A stretch of 64,000 bases of DNA from UBA6244 sp963676875 (GTDB lineage Bacteria > Bacteroidota > Bacteroidia > Bacteroidales > F082), in assembly GCA_963676875.1 (NCBI GenBank), contig OY781436.1, positions 3,100,001 to 3,164,000 on the forward strand, given 5' to 3'. A program made the position numbers and the translations under genes. Each line of letters starts with the position of its first letter. Within the stretch, counting starts at the first letter, position 1. This document shows positions 35,373-43,550 of the stretch, in pieces. The notes below the pieces were generated by a model. That model did no database searches. It worked only from the letters and a program-made list of their open reading frames with translations, and was not told the DNA's origin.

Positions 35373-36764
35373 ATGAAACGAAAAAATACACTCATCCTGA
35401 CAGGCACGCTCCTTTTTCTTTTGGCGCTCGTGTGGTATTTTGCGTCCAGTGATGTGTCAGGCGACAATACCATTACGGTTGTGGCCAAACGGGGACAGTT
35501 TGTAATTGAGGTAACTACCACCGGCGAACTTGAAGCCCGAAGCAGCGAAAACATTATGGGTCCCAATGCCAACGGACTCCGAAATGCGCGTATTCACCGA
35601 TATACCATCGAGGATATTGTGCCAGATGGTACAGTAGTTGATTCGGGTCAGTGGGTGGCAACCATCGACCGTTCCGACCTGGAAAACCAAATTAAAGATC
35701 AGGAACTGGAGGTGGAAAAACTGGAAAACCAATTTATTAAAACCCAACTCGACACCACACTTACCTTGCGCAGTGCACGTGATGAACTGGTCAATTTAAA
35801 ATACCAGACTGAAGAAAAGCAAATCGTTGTCGATCAGTCCATTTACGAGCCACCGGCTACCCAGCGTCAGGTGAAAATCGACCTGGAAAAAACCGAACGT
35901 AGCTATAAGCAAACACTTGAAAACTACGATATTAAACAGCAGCAATCGGTGGCAAATATGCGCGAAGTGGCTACCAACCTCGAAAAATCACGCAGGGTGC
36001 TCAATGAGTTTATGGAATTGAAAAAGGAATTTACCATTCTGGCTCCCAAATCGGGCATGGTGAACTACAAGCGTGATTGGTCGGGACAGAAACTGGGTGC
36101 CGGCGATCAAATCAGCAGTTGGGAAAACGTGGTGGCCATATTACCCAACCTGAGCGCTATGAATTCAAGGACTTACGTCAACGAGATCGACATTTCCAAG
36201 GTTAAGGTCGGGCAGGAAGCCATCATTCAAATCGATGCTTTTCCTGACAAGAGTTTTACCGGACAAGTGCATGAAGTAGCCAACATGGGTGAACAAATGC
36301 GCAATTCCAATGCCAAAGTTTTTGAGGTGATGATTTATATCGATGGCTACGATTCCATCCTTCGGCCTTCCATGACCACCAAAAATTCCATCATCACCGA
36401 GACAGTCGACTCAGCCTTATTCATTCCCATTGAAGCACTTAATACGGTTGATACGGTCAGCTTTGTCTATACCACTTCAGGAAGACGTCAACAAGTGGTT
36501 TCAGGCAAAACCAGCGAAACGGATGTAATTATTTTGGCCGGGCTGGAAGAAAACGACGAAATTTACCTGATTCCCCCCGAAAATGCAGACGATTGGGGTA
36601 TAAATCGTCTCAACGACAATATTCTAGAAAAATACAAGGTAGAAAAACCCAAGGAGGACACCATAGAGCGCCGCAAAGAGGGGCGTGGCAATGGCGATCG
36701 CCGTGGAAAAGGACGCAAACCCGGACAAGGCGGAGGAAAAGGTCAAGTTAAGAACAATAAATAA
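35373..36764 (+). CDS. HlyD/MacA-like efflux adaptor
   Basis: 463 residues from the ATG at 35373 (MKRKNTLILTGTLLFLLALVW), where a membrane anchor begins; the 39 upstream codons are not signal-like. A lipoyl half (VPDGTVVDSGQWVATID), a long coiled coil (about residues 105-220, LEVEKLENQF...) and a beta-barrel (VKVGQEAIIQIDAF) follow in the HlyD order. The last 40 residues are a Lys/Arg/Gly-rich tail (RRKEGRGNGDRRGKGRKPG), unusual for the family. It forms an operon with the permease 12 bases downstream; no ATPase is encoded. Confidence 0.88.
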   Translation: MKRKNTLILTGTLLFLLALVWYFASSDVSGDNTITVVAKRGQFVIEVTTTGELEARSSENIMGPNANGLRNARIHRYTIEDIVPDGTVVDSGQWVATIDRSDLENQIKDQELEVEKLENQFIKTQLDTTLTLRSARDELVNLKYQTEEKQIVVDQSIYEPPATQRQVKIDLEKTERSYKQTLENYDIKQQQSVANMREVATNLEKSRRVLNEFMELKKEFTILAPKSGMVNYKRDWSGQKLGAGDQISSWENVVAILPNLSAMNSRTYVNEIDISKVKVGQEAIIQIDAFPDKSFTGQVHEVANMGEQMRNSNAKVFEVMIYIDGYDSILRPSMTTKNSIITETVDSALFIPIEALNTVDTVSFVYTTSGRRQQVVSGKTSETDVIILAGLEENDEIYLIPPENADDWGINRLNDNILEKYKVEKPKEDTIERRKEGRGNGDRRGKGRKPGQGGGKGQVKNNK

Positions 36765-36776
36765 GGAGGCGAAATC

Positions 36777-38123
36777 GTGGAAAGATATTTGCAAATTCTC
36801 ACCCTTTCGCTTGACGCGGTCTTTGCCAATAAATTCAGGTCCATACTCACTGCATTGGGAATTATTTTTGGTGTGGCTGCCGTTATCGCCATGATGGCCA
36901 TCGGAAACGGAGCCCGTCAGGAAATTTTAAACCAGATCAAGCTTGTGGGGCTCAACAACATTGTAATTACTCCTAAAATAACCGATGAGGCTGAGTCTTC
37001 TGATGAGGACAGTGATGAGAAATCTATGAGCAAGAAATATTCTCCGGGATTAACCCTTAAAGATGCTGCCAATATTGCCCGTTCGTTGCCCACTGTGGCG
37101 GTGGTAAGTCCGGAAGTAATTTATCCTACCCTGGCCATCAGGAAGGGTAAAAAACTTAATGTCGACCTCTCGGGTGTTACTGCCGATTATTTTTCGGTAT
37201 TTAATCAGGAAATGAAAACAGGCACGGGATTTAGTCATCGGCAATTGGAACTGGGGGCTCCTGTTTGCGTCGTTGGACCTGAGGTAGCAGGAAAACTATT
37301 CCCCAACGAAGATCCCGTGGGACAAAGCGTTAAATGTGGCAACATCTGGTTGGAAGTGGTTGGCGTACTAAAAGGGGTGCAGGTGAATGAAAAAGCCGAA
37401 TCCATGGGGGTCAGCAATTATAGCAAAAGTGTATTCGCACCCATTAAGACCTTGCTGCTGCGTTTCAAAGACAGGTCGCTCATCAACCAAAGTAGCTTAA
37501 TGGGAGGTAACGAAATCATCTTTTTTGGTGGTGGAGCCATCTCTTTCAATTCGGGCGGGACTACCGATTCGGAAAATCAACTGGATAAAATAGTTGTGCA
37601 GGTAAAGGAAAGCAGTCAGCTTTCACCCACTGCCGAAGCCATCAAATCCATGCTTACACGCCGTCATCAAGGTGTAGATGATTTTGAAATTACCATACCC
37701 GAATTGTTATTAAAACAAGAGCAAAAGACGAAGGATATCTTTAATATTGTGCTTGGCGCCATTGCCGGAATTTCGTTGGTGGTAGGTGGCATTGGCATTA
37801 TGAACATCATGTTGGCCTCTGTAATGGAACGCATCCGGGAAATAGGTGTGCGTCGGGCTACAGGAGCCACCCGTCGTGATATTATCTTTCAGTTTCTCTC
37901 CGAAGCTACTTTTATCAGCATTACGGGTGGGATTATCGGTGTTGTTCTGGGAGTAATCATGGCTAAAGTCATTACCTTGTCCACTGATATTCTGACCATT
38001 GTTTCGTTTTGGTCTATTCTGCTTTCATTTGGCGTGGCGGCTTCCGTTGGAATTATCTTCGGTTTCCTCCCGGCACGTAAAGCTGCAGAACAGGATCCGG
38101 TGGAATCACTTCGTCACGATTAG
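36777..38123 (+). CDS. MacB-like ABC transporter permease (FtsX family)
   Basis: 448 residues. A GTG start at 36777 is supported by an AAGGAGG ribosome-binding site at 36763-36769 with 7-base spacing, a strong Shine-Dalgarno for this phylum. An N-terminal membrane helix (IGNGARQEILNQIKLVGLNN just after) is followed by a MacB periplasmic core domain (about 45-270) and three FtsX helices (GAIAGISLVVGGIGIMNIML, ISITGGIIGVVLGVIM). It would transmit ATPase movement to a tripartite pump. The matching ATP-binding protein is missing from this operon and must come from elsewhere. Confidence 0.9.
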   Translation: MERYLQILTLSLDAVFANKFRSILTALGIIFGVAAVIAMMAIGNGARQEILNQIKLVGLNNIVITPKITDEAESSDEDSDEKSMSKKYSPGLTLKDAANIARSLPTVAVVSPEVIYPTLAIRKGKKLNVDLSGVTADYFSVFNQEMKTGTGFSHRQLELGAPVCVVGPEVAGKLFPNEDPVGQSVKCGNIWLEVVGVLKGVQVNEKAESMGVSNYSKSVFAPIKTLLLRFKDRSLINQSSLMGGNEIIFFGGGAISFNSGGTTDSENQLDKIVVQVKESSQLSPTAEAIKSMLTRRHQGVDDFEITIPELLLKQEQKTKDIFNIVLGAIAGISLVVGGIGIMNIMLASVMERIREIGVRRATGATRRDIIFQFLSEATFISITGGIIGVVLGVIMAKVITLSTDILTIVSFWSILLSFGVAASVGIIFGFLPARKAAEQDPVESLRHD

Positions 38124-38152
38124 CTATCAGCCAAACTTTCTGTAAAGGGTGT

Positions 38153-39829
38153 TTAGCGGTAACGCTTTATTTCACCTGCTTTCAGCCTTTTGAAATAGGA
38201 CTTCAAATCAGCACGTACTTCCGGCAGCAAAATCAACAATCCAATAATGTTGGGAAAGGCCATGCTCAGAATCATCATATCCGAGAAATCGATAACCGCT
38301 CCCAAATTGGATGAAGCTCCGATGACGATAAAGACGAGAAATATGGTAAAGTATGTATATTTTACCACGTTGCGGTTGCCAAAGATTTTTTCCCCAATTC
38401 TGCCAAACAAATAATCGAAACCTTTTAGTCCGTAGTACGACCAGGAAATCATGGTGGAGAAGGCAAAGAGAAAAATGGCCAACACCAGCAAATAGGGAAA
38501 CCACGAAAATACCGAACCAAAGGCGCGTGAGGTAAGTTGGGCACCTTCGTAACCCATGGGGTTTTCGTAACTTCCGGTGTAGATGAGTACCAGTGCCGTC
38601 ATGGTACAAATAACTACCGTGTCGATAAAGGGCTCAAGTAACGATACAAATCCTTCGGTAACGGGTTCGTTTGTTTTTACTGCCGAGTGAGCGATGGCTG
38701 CTGATCCAACCCCGGCTTCATTTGAAAAGGCTGCTCGTTGAAACCCTACGATCAACACGCCAATTATACCACCTTTGATAGCATCGGCACCAAAGGCTCC
38801 GTCAAAAATAAGTCTGAAAGCATCATCGGTATGCCGGATATTCATGATGATGATAATCAATGCGGTTCCCACGTAGAGTGCCGCCATCAATGGTACGATT
38901 TTGTCGGTTACTTTAGCTATACCCTTGATACCGCCAATAATGACCACGGCTACCAAAACGGCCAAAATAATGCCAAACATGGCACCATGATCGGCTACAT
39001 CCGGCGCAATGTAAGCAAGCTGGGCAAACGCCTGATTGGCCTGAAACATGTTTCCGCCGCCAAACGAACCTCCAATCACCAGAACGGCAAATATTCCTGA
39101 AAGGATAAGTCCGAGCCCACCCAGTCCTTTTTTCTTCAAACCATCGCGGAGATAATACATGGGACCACCCGACACGATGCCCTTGCTGTCGATCTTGCGG
39201 TATTTCACGCCAAGGGTACATTCGGTAAATTTAGAGGCCATGCCTAACAATCCCGCCACAATCATCCAAAAAGTAGCTCCGGGCCCCCCAATGGAAATGG
39301 CCACTGCCACCCCGGCAATATTCCCCAAACCCACCGTGGCAGAAAGAGCGGTTGTAAGCGCCTGAAAATGACTTACCTCACCCTTGTGCTTGGGGTCGTC
39401 GTAATCGCCCCGTACCAAGTGTAAGGCATGAATAAACCCTCGAATATTGATGAATCTCAGTACAATAGTGAACATCAACGCGCCAAAAATGAGCCAAACC
39501 ACCACTAATGGAATCTTGGTTTTCAACGGTTTTCCATTTTTGCCCAACACAGGCTTTCCCTGCTCGTCGTATATGATGGGATCGTACAAGCCCATGGCGG
39601 CAAAGGGATCCCAAAAAAGCACCACCGTCAATCCATCCACGATGGGAGTAAATGCATTGTCAATGCGTTGACTTACCGTCAGGTTTTGGTTGCTTGCGGC
39701 AGCCTCTTCCACTGCCGGTCCCTGTTGCGACACAAATAAGGTGTCCTCTTGGGATGTTTGGGCACAAAGGGTTGTAACCGACAACGAAAAAAGAAAGACA
39801 AGCAGGAGAAAAATGTTTTTTTGGTTCAT
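38153..39829 (-). CDS. Sodium:alanine (AGCS) symporter
   Basis: 558 residues of the AGCS family. The signature SATVGLGNIAGVAVAISIGGPGATFWM lies near residue 160-190, and AFSNEAGVGSAAIAHSAV near 370. About ten membrane helices are present. It imports alanine or glycine with Na+. The N-terminus is unusual: a signal peptide-like segment (MNQKNIFLLLVFLFSL, cleavage near CAQ) and about 70 polar residues come before the first symporter helix. It is convergent with the ABC permease gene. Confidence 0.93.
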   Translation of the reverse strand: MNQKNIFLLLVFLFSLSVTTLCAQTSQEDTLFVSQQGPAVEEAAASNQNLTVSQRIDNAFTPIVDGLTVVLFWDPFAAMGLYDPIIYDEQGKPVLGKNGKPLKTKIPLVVVWLIFGALMFTIVLRFINIRGFIHALHLVRGDYDDPKHKGEVSHFQALTTALSATVGLGNIAGVAVAISIGGPGATFWMIVAGLLGMASKFTECTLGVKYRKIDSKGIVSGGPMYYLRDGLKKKGLGGLGLILSGIFAVLVIGGSFGGGNMFQANQAFAQLAYIAPDVADHGAMFGIILAVLVAVVIIGGIKGIAKVTDKIVPLMAALYVGTALIIIIMNIRHTDDAFRLIFDGAFGADAIKGGIIGVLIVGFQRAAFSNEAGVGSAAIAHSAVKTNEPVTEGFVSLLEPFIDTVVICTMTALVLIYTGSYENPMGYEGAQLTSRAFGSVFSWFPYLLVLAIFLFAFSTMISWSYYGLKGFDYLFGRIGEKIFGNRNVVKYTYFTIFLVFIVIGASSNLGAVIDFSDMMILSMAFPNIIGLLILLPEVRADLKSYFKRLKAGEIKRYR

Positions 39830-40002
39830 TTTAAGATTGTTTCAACGGTGGTTTTTTTAATCTGATTGCAATGATAGGAAAAAATTTGCAGTTGGTTTGT
39901 TCTGAGGAAGGTTGAATATTGCAAAACCGGTTTTTTGTATTTATTAATGCTTTTTTAAAGTGGACTCATGTCGAGATAAAAGCGAGGCTAGAGAGGCCAT
40001 GG

Positions 40003-40040
40003 TTTTTTTCGGGACACTTTAAAATCAATTGTTATCTTTG
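40003..40040 (+). promoter_or_regulatory. Promoter of the glycosyltransferase gene
   Basis: TATCTTTG at 40033-40040 fits TAnnTTTG, with a T-run (40003-40009) about 25 bases upstream in the -33 position. The start codon at 40070 is 29 bases downstream. Confidence 0.5.
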
Positions 40041-40069
40041 GCTTCATTACCAAAAAATAATTTCAACGC

Positions 40070-41215
40070 ATGAGAATAGCCATACTGCTACTAAACAAAG
40101 GCCGGGGAAGCGGAGAAGTTGCCCGCGAACATGTAAAACATTTATTGGAGTTGGGTCACACGGTTTATTTCCTGTATCCCGGAATCGGGGAGGGTATCGA
40201 AGGGGCTGTAAATATGGATGTTCCGCTTCACACGGAGGTATATCCCGTGCACGAGTATTTGCCGTCAGCCGGTGAAAACCAAAAGCAGGTGGCGCGTATG
40301 AGTGTGGATGAAATGAATCGCTATGCCCATGATTATGCCTTGGCGTTGGAACAAATAGCCGGAGAAACCGACATATTCATAGGTCACCATGCCAATGTTA
40401 CCGCGGTGGCCGTGCATCGAATTGCCCAAAAGTATAAAAAACCGTATGTGCTTTTTGTGCATGGCACGGGTATCGAACCGCGACATCACGGACTTTGGGA
40501 CGACGACAACTGGGCTTTGATTGAAGAAGCCATCCGTCGTGCTCAAGGTATTCTGGTTACCACCGAATACGTGCGTGATGTGTTGGTAAAACCGCTGATC
40601 AGCTTGCCCGACCACCGTTTTCTGGTGTTGCCATGCGGTGTCGATCAACAGGCTTTTTATCCCGGAAAAACGGGAGGTGTTCTGAAAAAGTACGGACTTT
40701 CGGGTGATTATGTCATTTGCCCGGGGGCACTCACTGCTTCCAAGGGTCCGCAAAATGTGGTGGAAGCTTCCAGAGAATATGCTGACCTGGCTCCAACCGT
40801 TTTCATCGGCGATGGGGAGATGATGTTTGATTTGGAAGAATCCCTGGGCTCGCGCGGCAAGTTTCTGGGTTTTGTTTCTGCCGAAGACAAGGCACATTTG
40901 ATCAATGGGGCGGCCATTCTAACAGCCGCACCGGAGAAATTGGAACACTTTGGGATTATCTATGCCGAAGCCCTGGCGGGGGGAGTTCCCGTGGTGGCCT
41001 ACAGTGGTGGAGGTGTGGACAGTATTGTTACTTCCACGGAGGGCATACTCACAGAGCGTGATCCGGGAGTGTTGGGTCAATCCATTCGTGCCCTCCTTCA
41101 CGATAAACCCCTCAGGGAAAAGATGGCCCTAAGTGGTCGGACGCGTGCCGAGAAATACTATGATTATCATCAGTTGGTGAAACAGTTAGCCGATTGGCTG
41201 GAAGGTTTTGTGTAA
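40070..41215 (+). CDS. GT4-family glycosyltransferase
   Basis: 381 residues with the GT-B fold. N-terminal MRIAILLLNKGRGSGEVAREHVKHLLELGH binds the acceptor side, and GHHANVTAVAVHRIA and FVHGTGIEPRHHG lie in the first domain. The nucleotide-sugar half begins near DYVICPGALTASKGPQNVVEA (about 212-232). The retaining GT4 EX7E motif is EHFGIIYAE near residues 293-301, followed by GGVPVVAYSGGGVDSIV. The sugar donor and acceptor cannot be told; the gene is isolated, not in a polysaccharide cluster. Confidence 0.92.
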   Translation: MRIAILLLNKGRGSGEVAREHVKHLLELGHTVYFLYPGIGEGIEGAVNMDVPLHTEVYPVHEYLPSAGENQKQVARMSVDEMNRYAHDYALALEQIAGETDIFIGHHANVTAVAVHRIAQKYKKPYVLFVHGTGIEPRHHGLWDDDNWALIEEAIRRAQGILVTTEYVRDVLVKPLISLPDHRFLVLPCGVDQQAFYPGKTGGVLKKYGLSGDYVICPGALTASKGPQNVVEASREYADLAPTVFIGDGEMMFDLEESLGSRGKFLGFVSAEDKAHLINGAAILTAAPEKLEHFGIIYAEALAGGVPVVAYSGGGVDSIVTSTEGILTERDPGVLGQSIRALLHDKPLREKMALSGRTRAEKYYDYHQLVKQLADWLEGFV

Positions 41216-41227
41216 TCTGCACAACCC

Positions 41228-41276
41228 CACACTAGGCGTAATTTATCATACTAAAACGAGTCACTAAGCGTAGTTT
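41228..41276 (+). repeat. Left direct repeat of the accessory island
   Basis: A 49-base segment that matches 42576-42624 at 42 of 49 positions by my hand alignment (about 86%). The two copies bracket about 1.3 kb with a toxin-tail fragment, an immunity-like gene and an IS remnant. Confidence 0.65.
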
Positions 41277-41313
41277 CGTGCCTTAGGCAGACAAGTGCAA
41301 CTACGCTTTTTTA
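41266..41313 (+). terminator. Terminator after the glycosyltransferase gene
   Basis: AAGCGTAGTT and AACTACGCTT form a perfect 10-bp stem around a 23-base loop, followed by six T residues. The same GCGTAGTT/AACTACGC arms recur as a compact palindrome at 41504-41522, so this terminator belongs to a local repeat family. Confidence 0.7.
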
Positions 41314-41503
41314 TCATCATATTATTTATATTTGTCCTATCTATGTCAGAAAGTTATCAAATAAGGGATCAAAATGTCGTACATTTTTTAACCTACAGTC
41401 AGGGCAGGGATAGTTGAGTTTGAGCATGAATATTTGTGTTCAAGTGCCGGAAATTTTTCAGAACTCAGCGGGCTGATTGAGATAGATGCGTTGTAATAGA
41501 ACA

Positions 41504-41522
41504 GCGTAGTTGCAAACTACGC
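41504..41522. repeat. GCGTAGTT-GCA-AACTACGC palindrome
   Basis: A perfect 8-bp inverted repeat with a 3-base loop. It lies exactly at the 5' edge of the toxin-tail fragment; a TAG stop inside its left arm ends the upstream frame. Its arms are the same as those of the terminator at 41266-41313. Confidence 0.7.
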
Positions 41523-41695
41523 TGAGTGGGGGTGGCTATGAGTGGGATGATGATATGGATAAATATGTTGGAACAAACCCTGTTGGCTATGGATACCGAT
41601 ATGAAGAAAAGAGTGGAAATTCAAAGGATATAATATATAATAATGATGGTAAAGTAGTGAACTATAAAGAAAAAGGAATGCCAAGCTCACAATAG
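41510..41695 (+). pseudogene. C-terminal fragment of a polymorphic toxin-like protein
   Basis: About 60 codons without a proper start (TTG, directly after a stop). The peptide (GGGYEWDDDMDKYVGTNPV, then YRYEEKSGNSKDIIYNNDG) has the look of a secreted polymorphic toxin tail (RHS or similar). It ends 17 bases before an immunity-like gene, the normal toxin/immunity order. The base composition is markedly AT-rich compared with the genes around. The toxin activity type is not recognisable. Confidence 0.45.
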
Positions 41696-41712
41696 TCAAA
41701 ATAGATATAATT

Positions 41713-42249
41713 ATGGTTGAAAAATATATTAGACAATTGAATGAATGTTTGCCAACGATAAATGAAGTACAGGAAAATTTTAGGAAGAAGGCAGGGAAAG
41801 AACTTAATGTTGAGCAAGCAGAGGCGTATCGTAATGGTATGTTGATACAGTATGAAAAAGAAAGTGATTGCGAAAACCCAATAGAGGATTTAGTTTTAAA
41901 TACAAATATTCCATTTGTCGGTATTGGAAGTATAAACTTTAAATTTGAAATAGAGGATGTGAGGGATGGTTTAAAGCAGTTTGCTGAGTACAATGATGAT
42001 TTGGTAAAGATATGCTTTGATAATAAAGGGAGTATTTATGTTTTGGACGAAGACCAAGACAAAATAGAAATACTAACAGATAATTACGATGTGTTTTTTC
42101 GGTTTATAGTTTTTTATCAGAGAGCATATACGAATAAAATTTTTAGAGGGAATAGCCTCTTAGGTTTAGAAAGAGATTTTGCTGCAAAGTTAACGAGCGA
42201 GGGGTTTTCAAAAAGAGTGTTGGATGATTTATTACAAGAAATTATTTAA
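41713..42249 (+). CDS. Orphan immunity-like protein, possibly SUKH/SMI1-related
   Basis: 178 residues, soluble, acidic, no signal peptide. The middle part, ICFDNKGSIYVLDEDQDKIEILTDNYDVFFRFI, resembles the core of SMI1/KNR4 (SUKH) immunity proteins, where a hydrophobic strand followed by a D-x-G-x-I-Y turn and a late helical FxxFL motif is usual. I cannot confirm the family. It follows a toxin-tail fragment, is AT-rich like that fragment, and precedes an IS remnant, so it was probably acquired with them. Confidence 0.65.
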   Translation: MVEKYIRQLNECLPTINEVQENFRKKAGKELNVEQAEAYRNGMLIQYEKESDCENPIEDLVLNTNIPFVGIGSINFKFEIEDVRDGLKQFAEYNDDLVKICFDNKGSIYVLDEDQDKIEILTDNYDVFFRFIVFYQRAYTNKIFRGNSLLGLERDFAAKLTSEGFSKRVLDDLLQEII

Positions 42250-42264
42250 AAAGAAAGCCACTAA

Positions 42265-42515
42265 GGGGACTGTAAAAAGTTTTGTGTTTCCAAAAATATT
42301 CAACTTTGAAAAATGATTTTAAATTTCATAGGAAAAAATTTTATTTTTAAATTTTTATACTTATGAATGAAGAATTAGAAAAACAGTTGGAATCTTTAGT
42401 TGGAAAGATCCAATCCAAAGAAGAATTTGATCAAGTCAGAGATCAACTACTAAAACGTGGTATTGAGACCTTGTTAAACGCAGAAATGACAGCGCATTTA
42501 GGGTTTGAAAAAGGC
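42265..42515 (+). mobile_element. IS256-family insertion sequence remnant (left end)
   Basis: GGGGACTGTAAAAAGTTTTG at 42265-42284 resembles an IS256-family terminal inverted repeat. It is followed about 80 bases later by the N-terminal part of the transposase gene. The element breaks off near 42515, directly before a GAGG-type hairpin. No right end is seen before 42717. Confidence 0.7.
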
Positions 42516-42538
42516 TCCCCCTACCTCGTCCTCGTTTG
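42363..42538 (+). pseudogene. Truncated IS256 (mutator-type) transposase
   Basis: The first about 50 codons read MNEELEKQLESLVGKIQSK..., QLLKRGIETLLNAEMTAHLGFEKG, the conserved N-terminus of IS256-family transposases (the EMxxHLGYEKG motif). Homology stops after EKG near 42513, and the frame runs on for a few codons into unrelated repeat sequence and a stop. No DDE catalytic residues remain. Confidence 0.85.
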
Positions 42539-42556
42539 AGCGCAGCGGTAACGAGG
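42530..42556. repeat. CCTCGTT/AACGAGG hairpin at the IS breakpoint
   Basis: A 7-bp perfect stem with a 13-base loop, placed 15 bases after the end of the transposase homology. It may be the end of a separate intergenic repeat that replaced the rest of the IS. Confidence 0.5.
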
Positions 42557-42575
42557 ATGCAACATCAAAAACACC

Positions 42576-42624
42576 CACACTAAGCGTAGTATATCATAAT
42601 AAACCGAGTCCCTAATCGTAGTTT
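42576..42624 (+). repeat. Right direct repeat of the accessory island
   Basis: This is the partner of 41228-41276 (42 of 49 bases equal by hand alignment) and closes the island. The 93 bases between it and the next gene at 42718 contain nothing else I recognise. Confidence 0.65.
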
Positions 42625-42717
42625 GCAGCAAAGCTTTGAGACAGGCAACAAAATGAAATACGCCCAACGGTTACATGCCGATGACTACCGGAAGCCGGGA
42701 GTGGAGAGGGTTTTCTT

Positions 42718-43545
42718 CTATCGTTTGAAATCCGCCGGCCTGAACCACTCGAAAATATCCTCTTCCCGGGTATTCCACCCAAGTAACCAGGCGGTGAGCT
42801 TGTCCACCTCAAGCAACTCCGGTTGATTGCTTACCCTCAGCATGATGTCGTTGGGATAAATTTCCATGGCCTTGCTGTGTCGGTCGGCGGTTTGGGCATA
42901 GGTGGTGTATAAATCCCAGGCTCCAAACACATGGAGGGTTTCGTGGGAAATAATGGCGGGGGTGGGCATCTCTGTACCGTTGTCGTAGCGCTGAAAAATG
43001 AGTGCGCCTTCCAACAGGTATTTCTTTTTATTCATGCCGCGGGCAAAGCGCATGGCGTACGAAATGCCATCGGCATGGGCAAACATAATGAGGTAGATGT
43101 TGTTATTGTGGTATTTTTTGCTGAGCTTTTTGTATGCTTGTCGTGCATTTCGGTAACCGGCTTTTTCCACCACAACCCGCACCCAATCCACCCTTTCTTT
43201 TCCGCTTCCCGTGCCTGTGGGCATCTGTCCTATTTGAATGGGCTGCCCCTCAAACAAGTCATGGGTTTGGAACGAAACCGATTGTCCCCATTTATTGGCT
43301 TGGATGCCGATCCACTGCTGACTTTGATTCAGTGCCGAAACCATGGCCTGTTTTTCAGCTTCCGTCCAGGGATTTTCAGCGGTTTCGATGAAACAGGTCA
43401 GCGTAACCACATTCCCTTTTAGCTGAAGTCCACTGCCCGCTTGCCACCGGTCGTTGGGTTGGGCACCAAGTGAGCCCACAACGCCCATCAGGGCCATCGA
43501 CAATATGGCTGCTCCCCAACCTATGTATGTGGATTTGGATTTCAC
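42718..43545 (-). CDS. Exported protein with zincin-like HExxH motif
   Basis: 275 residues with a signal peptide (residues 1-28, cleavage near LGAQ). HETLHVFGAWDLY near residue 207-219 has the HExxHxxGxxD form of metzincin-like metallopeptidases, and the third ligand could be the Asp. The upstream part reads as a small alpha/beta protease domain (VDWVRVVVEKAGYRNARQAYK). No named family is recognised. A role in cell-envelope or extracellular peptide processing is likely, but the substrate is unknown. It lies just after the frameshifted purM gene on the same strand, separated by 5 bases. Confidence 0.65.
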   Translation of the reverse strand: MKSKSTYIGWGAAILSMALMGVVGSLGAQPNDRWQAGSGLQLKGNVVTLTCFIETAENPWTEAEKQAMVSALNQSQQWIGIQANKWGQSVSFQTHDLFEGQPIQIGQMPTGTGSGKERVDWVRVVVEKAGYRNARQAYKKLSKKYHNNNIYLIMFAHADGISYAMRFARGMNKKKYLLEGALIFQRYDNGTEMPTPAIISHETLHVFGAWDLYTTYAQTADRHSKAMEIYPNDIMLRVSNQPELLEVDKLTAWLLGWNTREEDIFEWFRPADFKR

Positions 43546-43550
43546 AACGT

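Noticed and set aside
41266..42624. Integron attC sites around the toxin/immunity island
   Set aside because: The arms GCGTAGTT/AACTACGC lack the paired R/L boxes with conserved GTTRRRY spacing; no integrase is seen.
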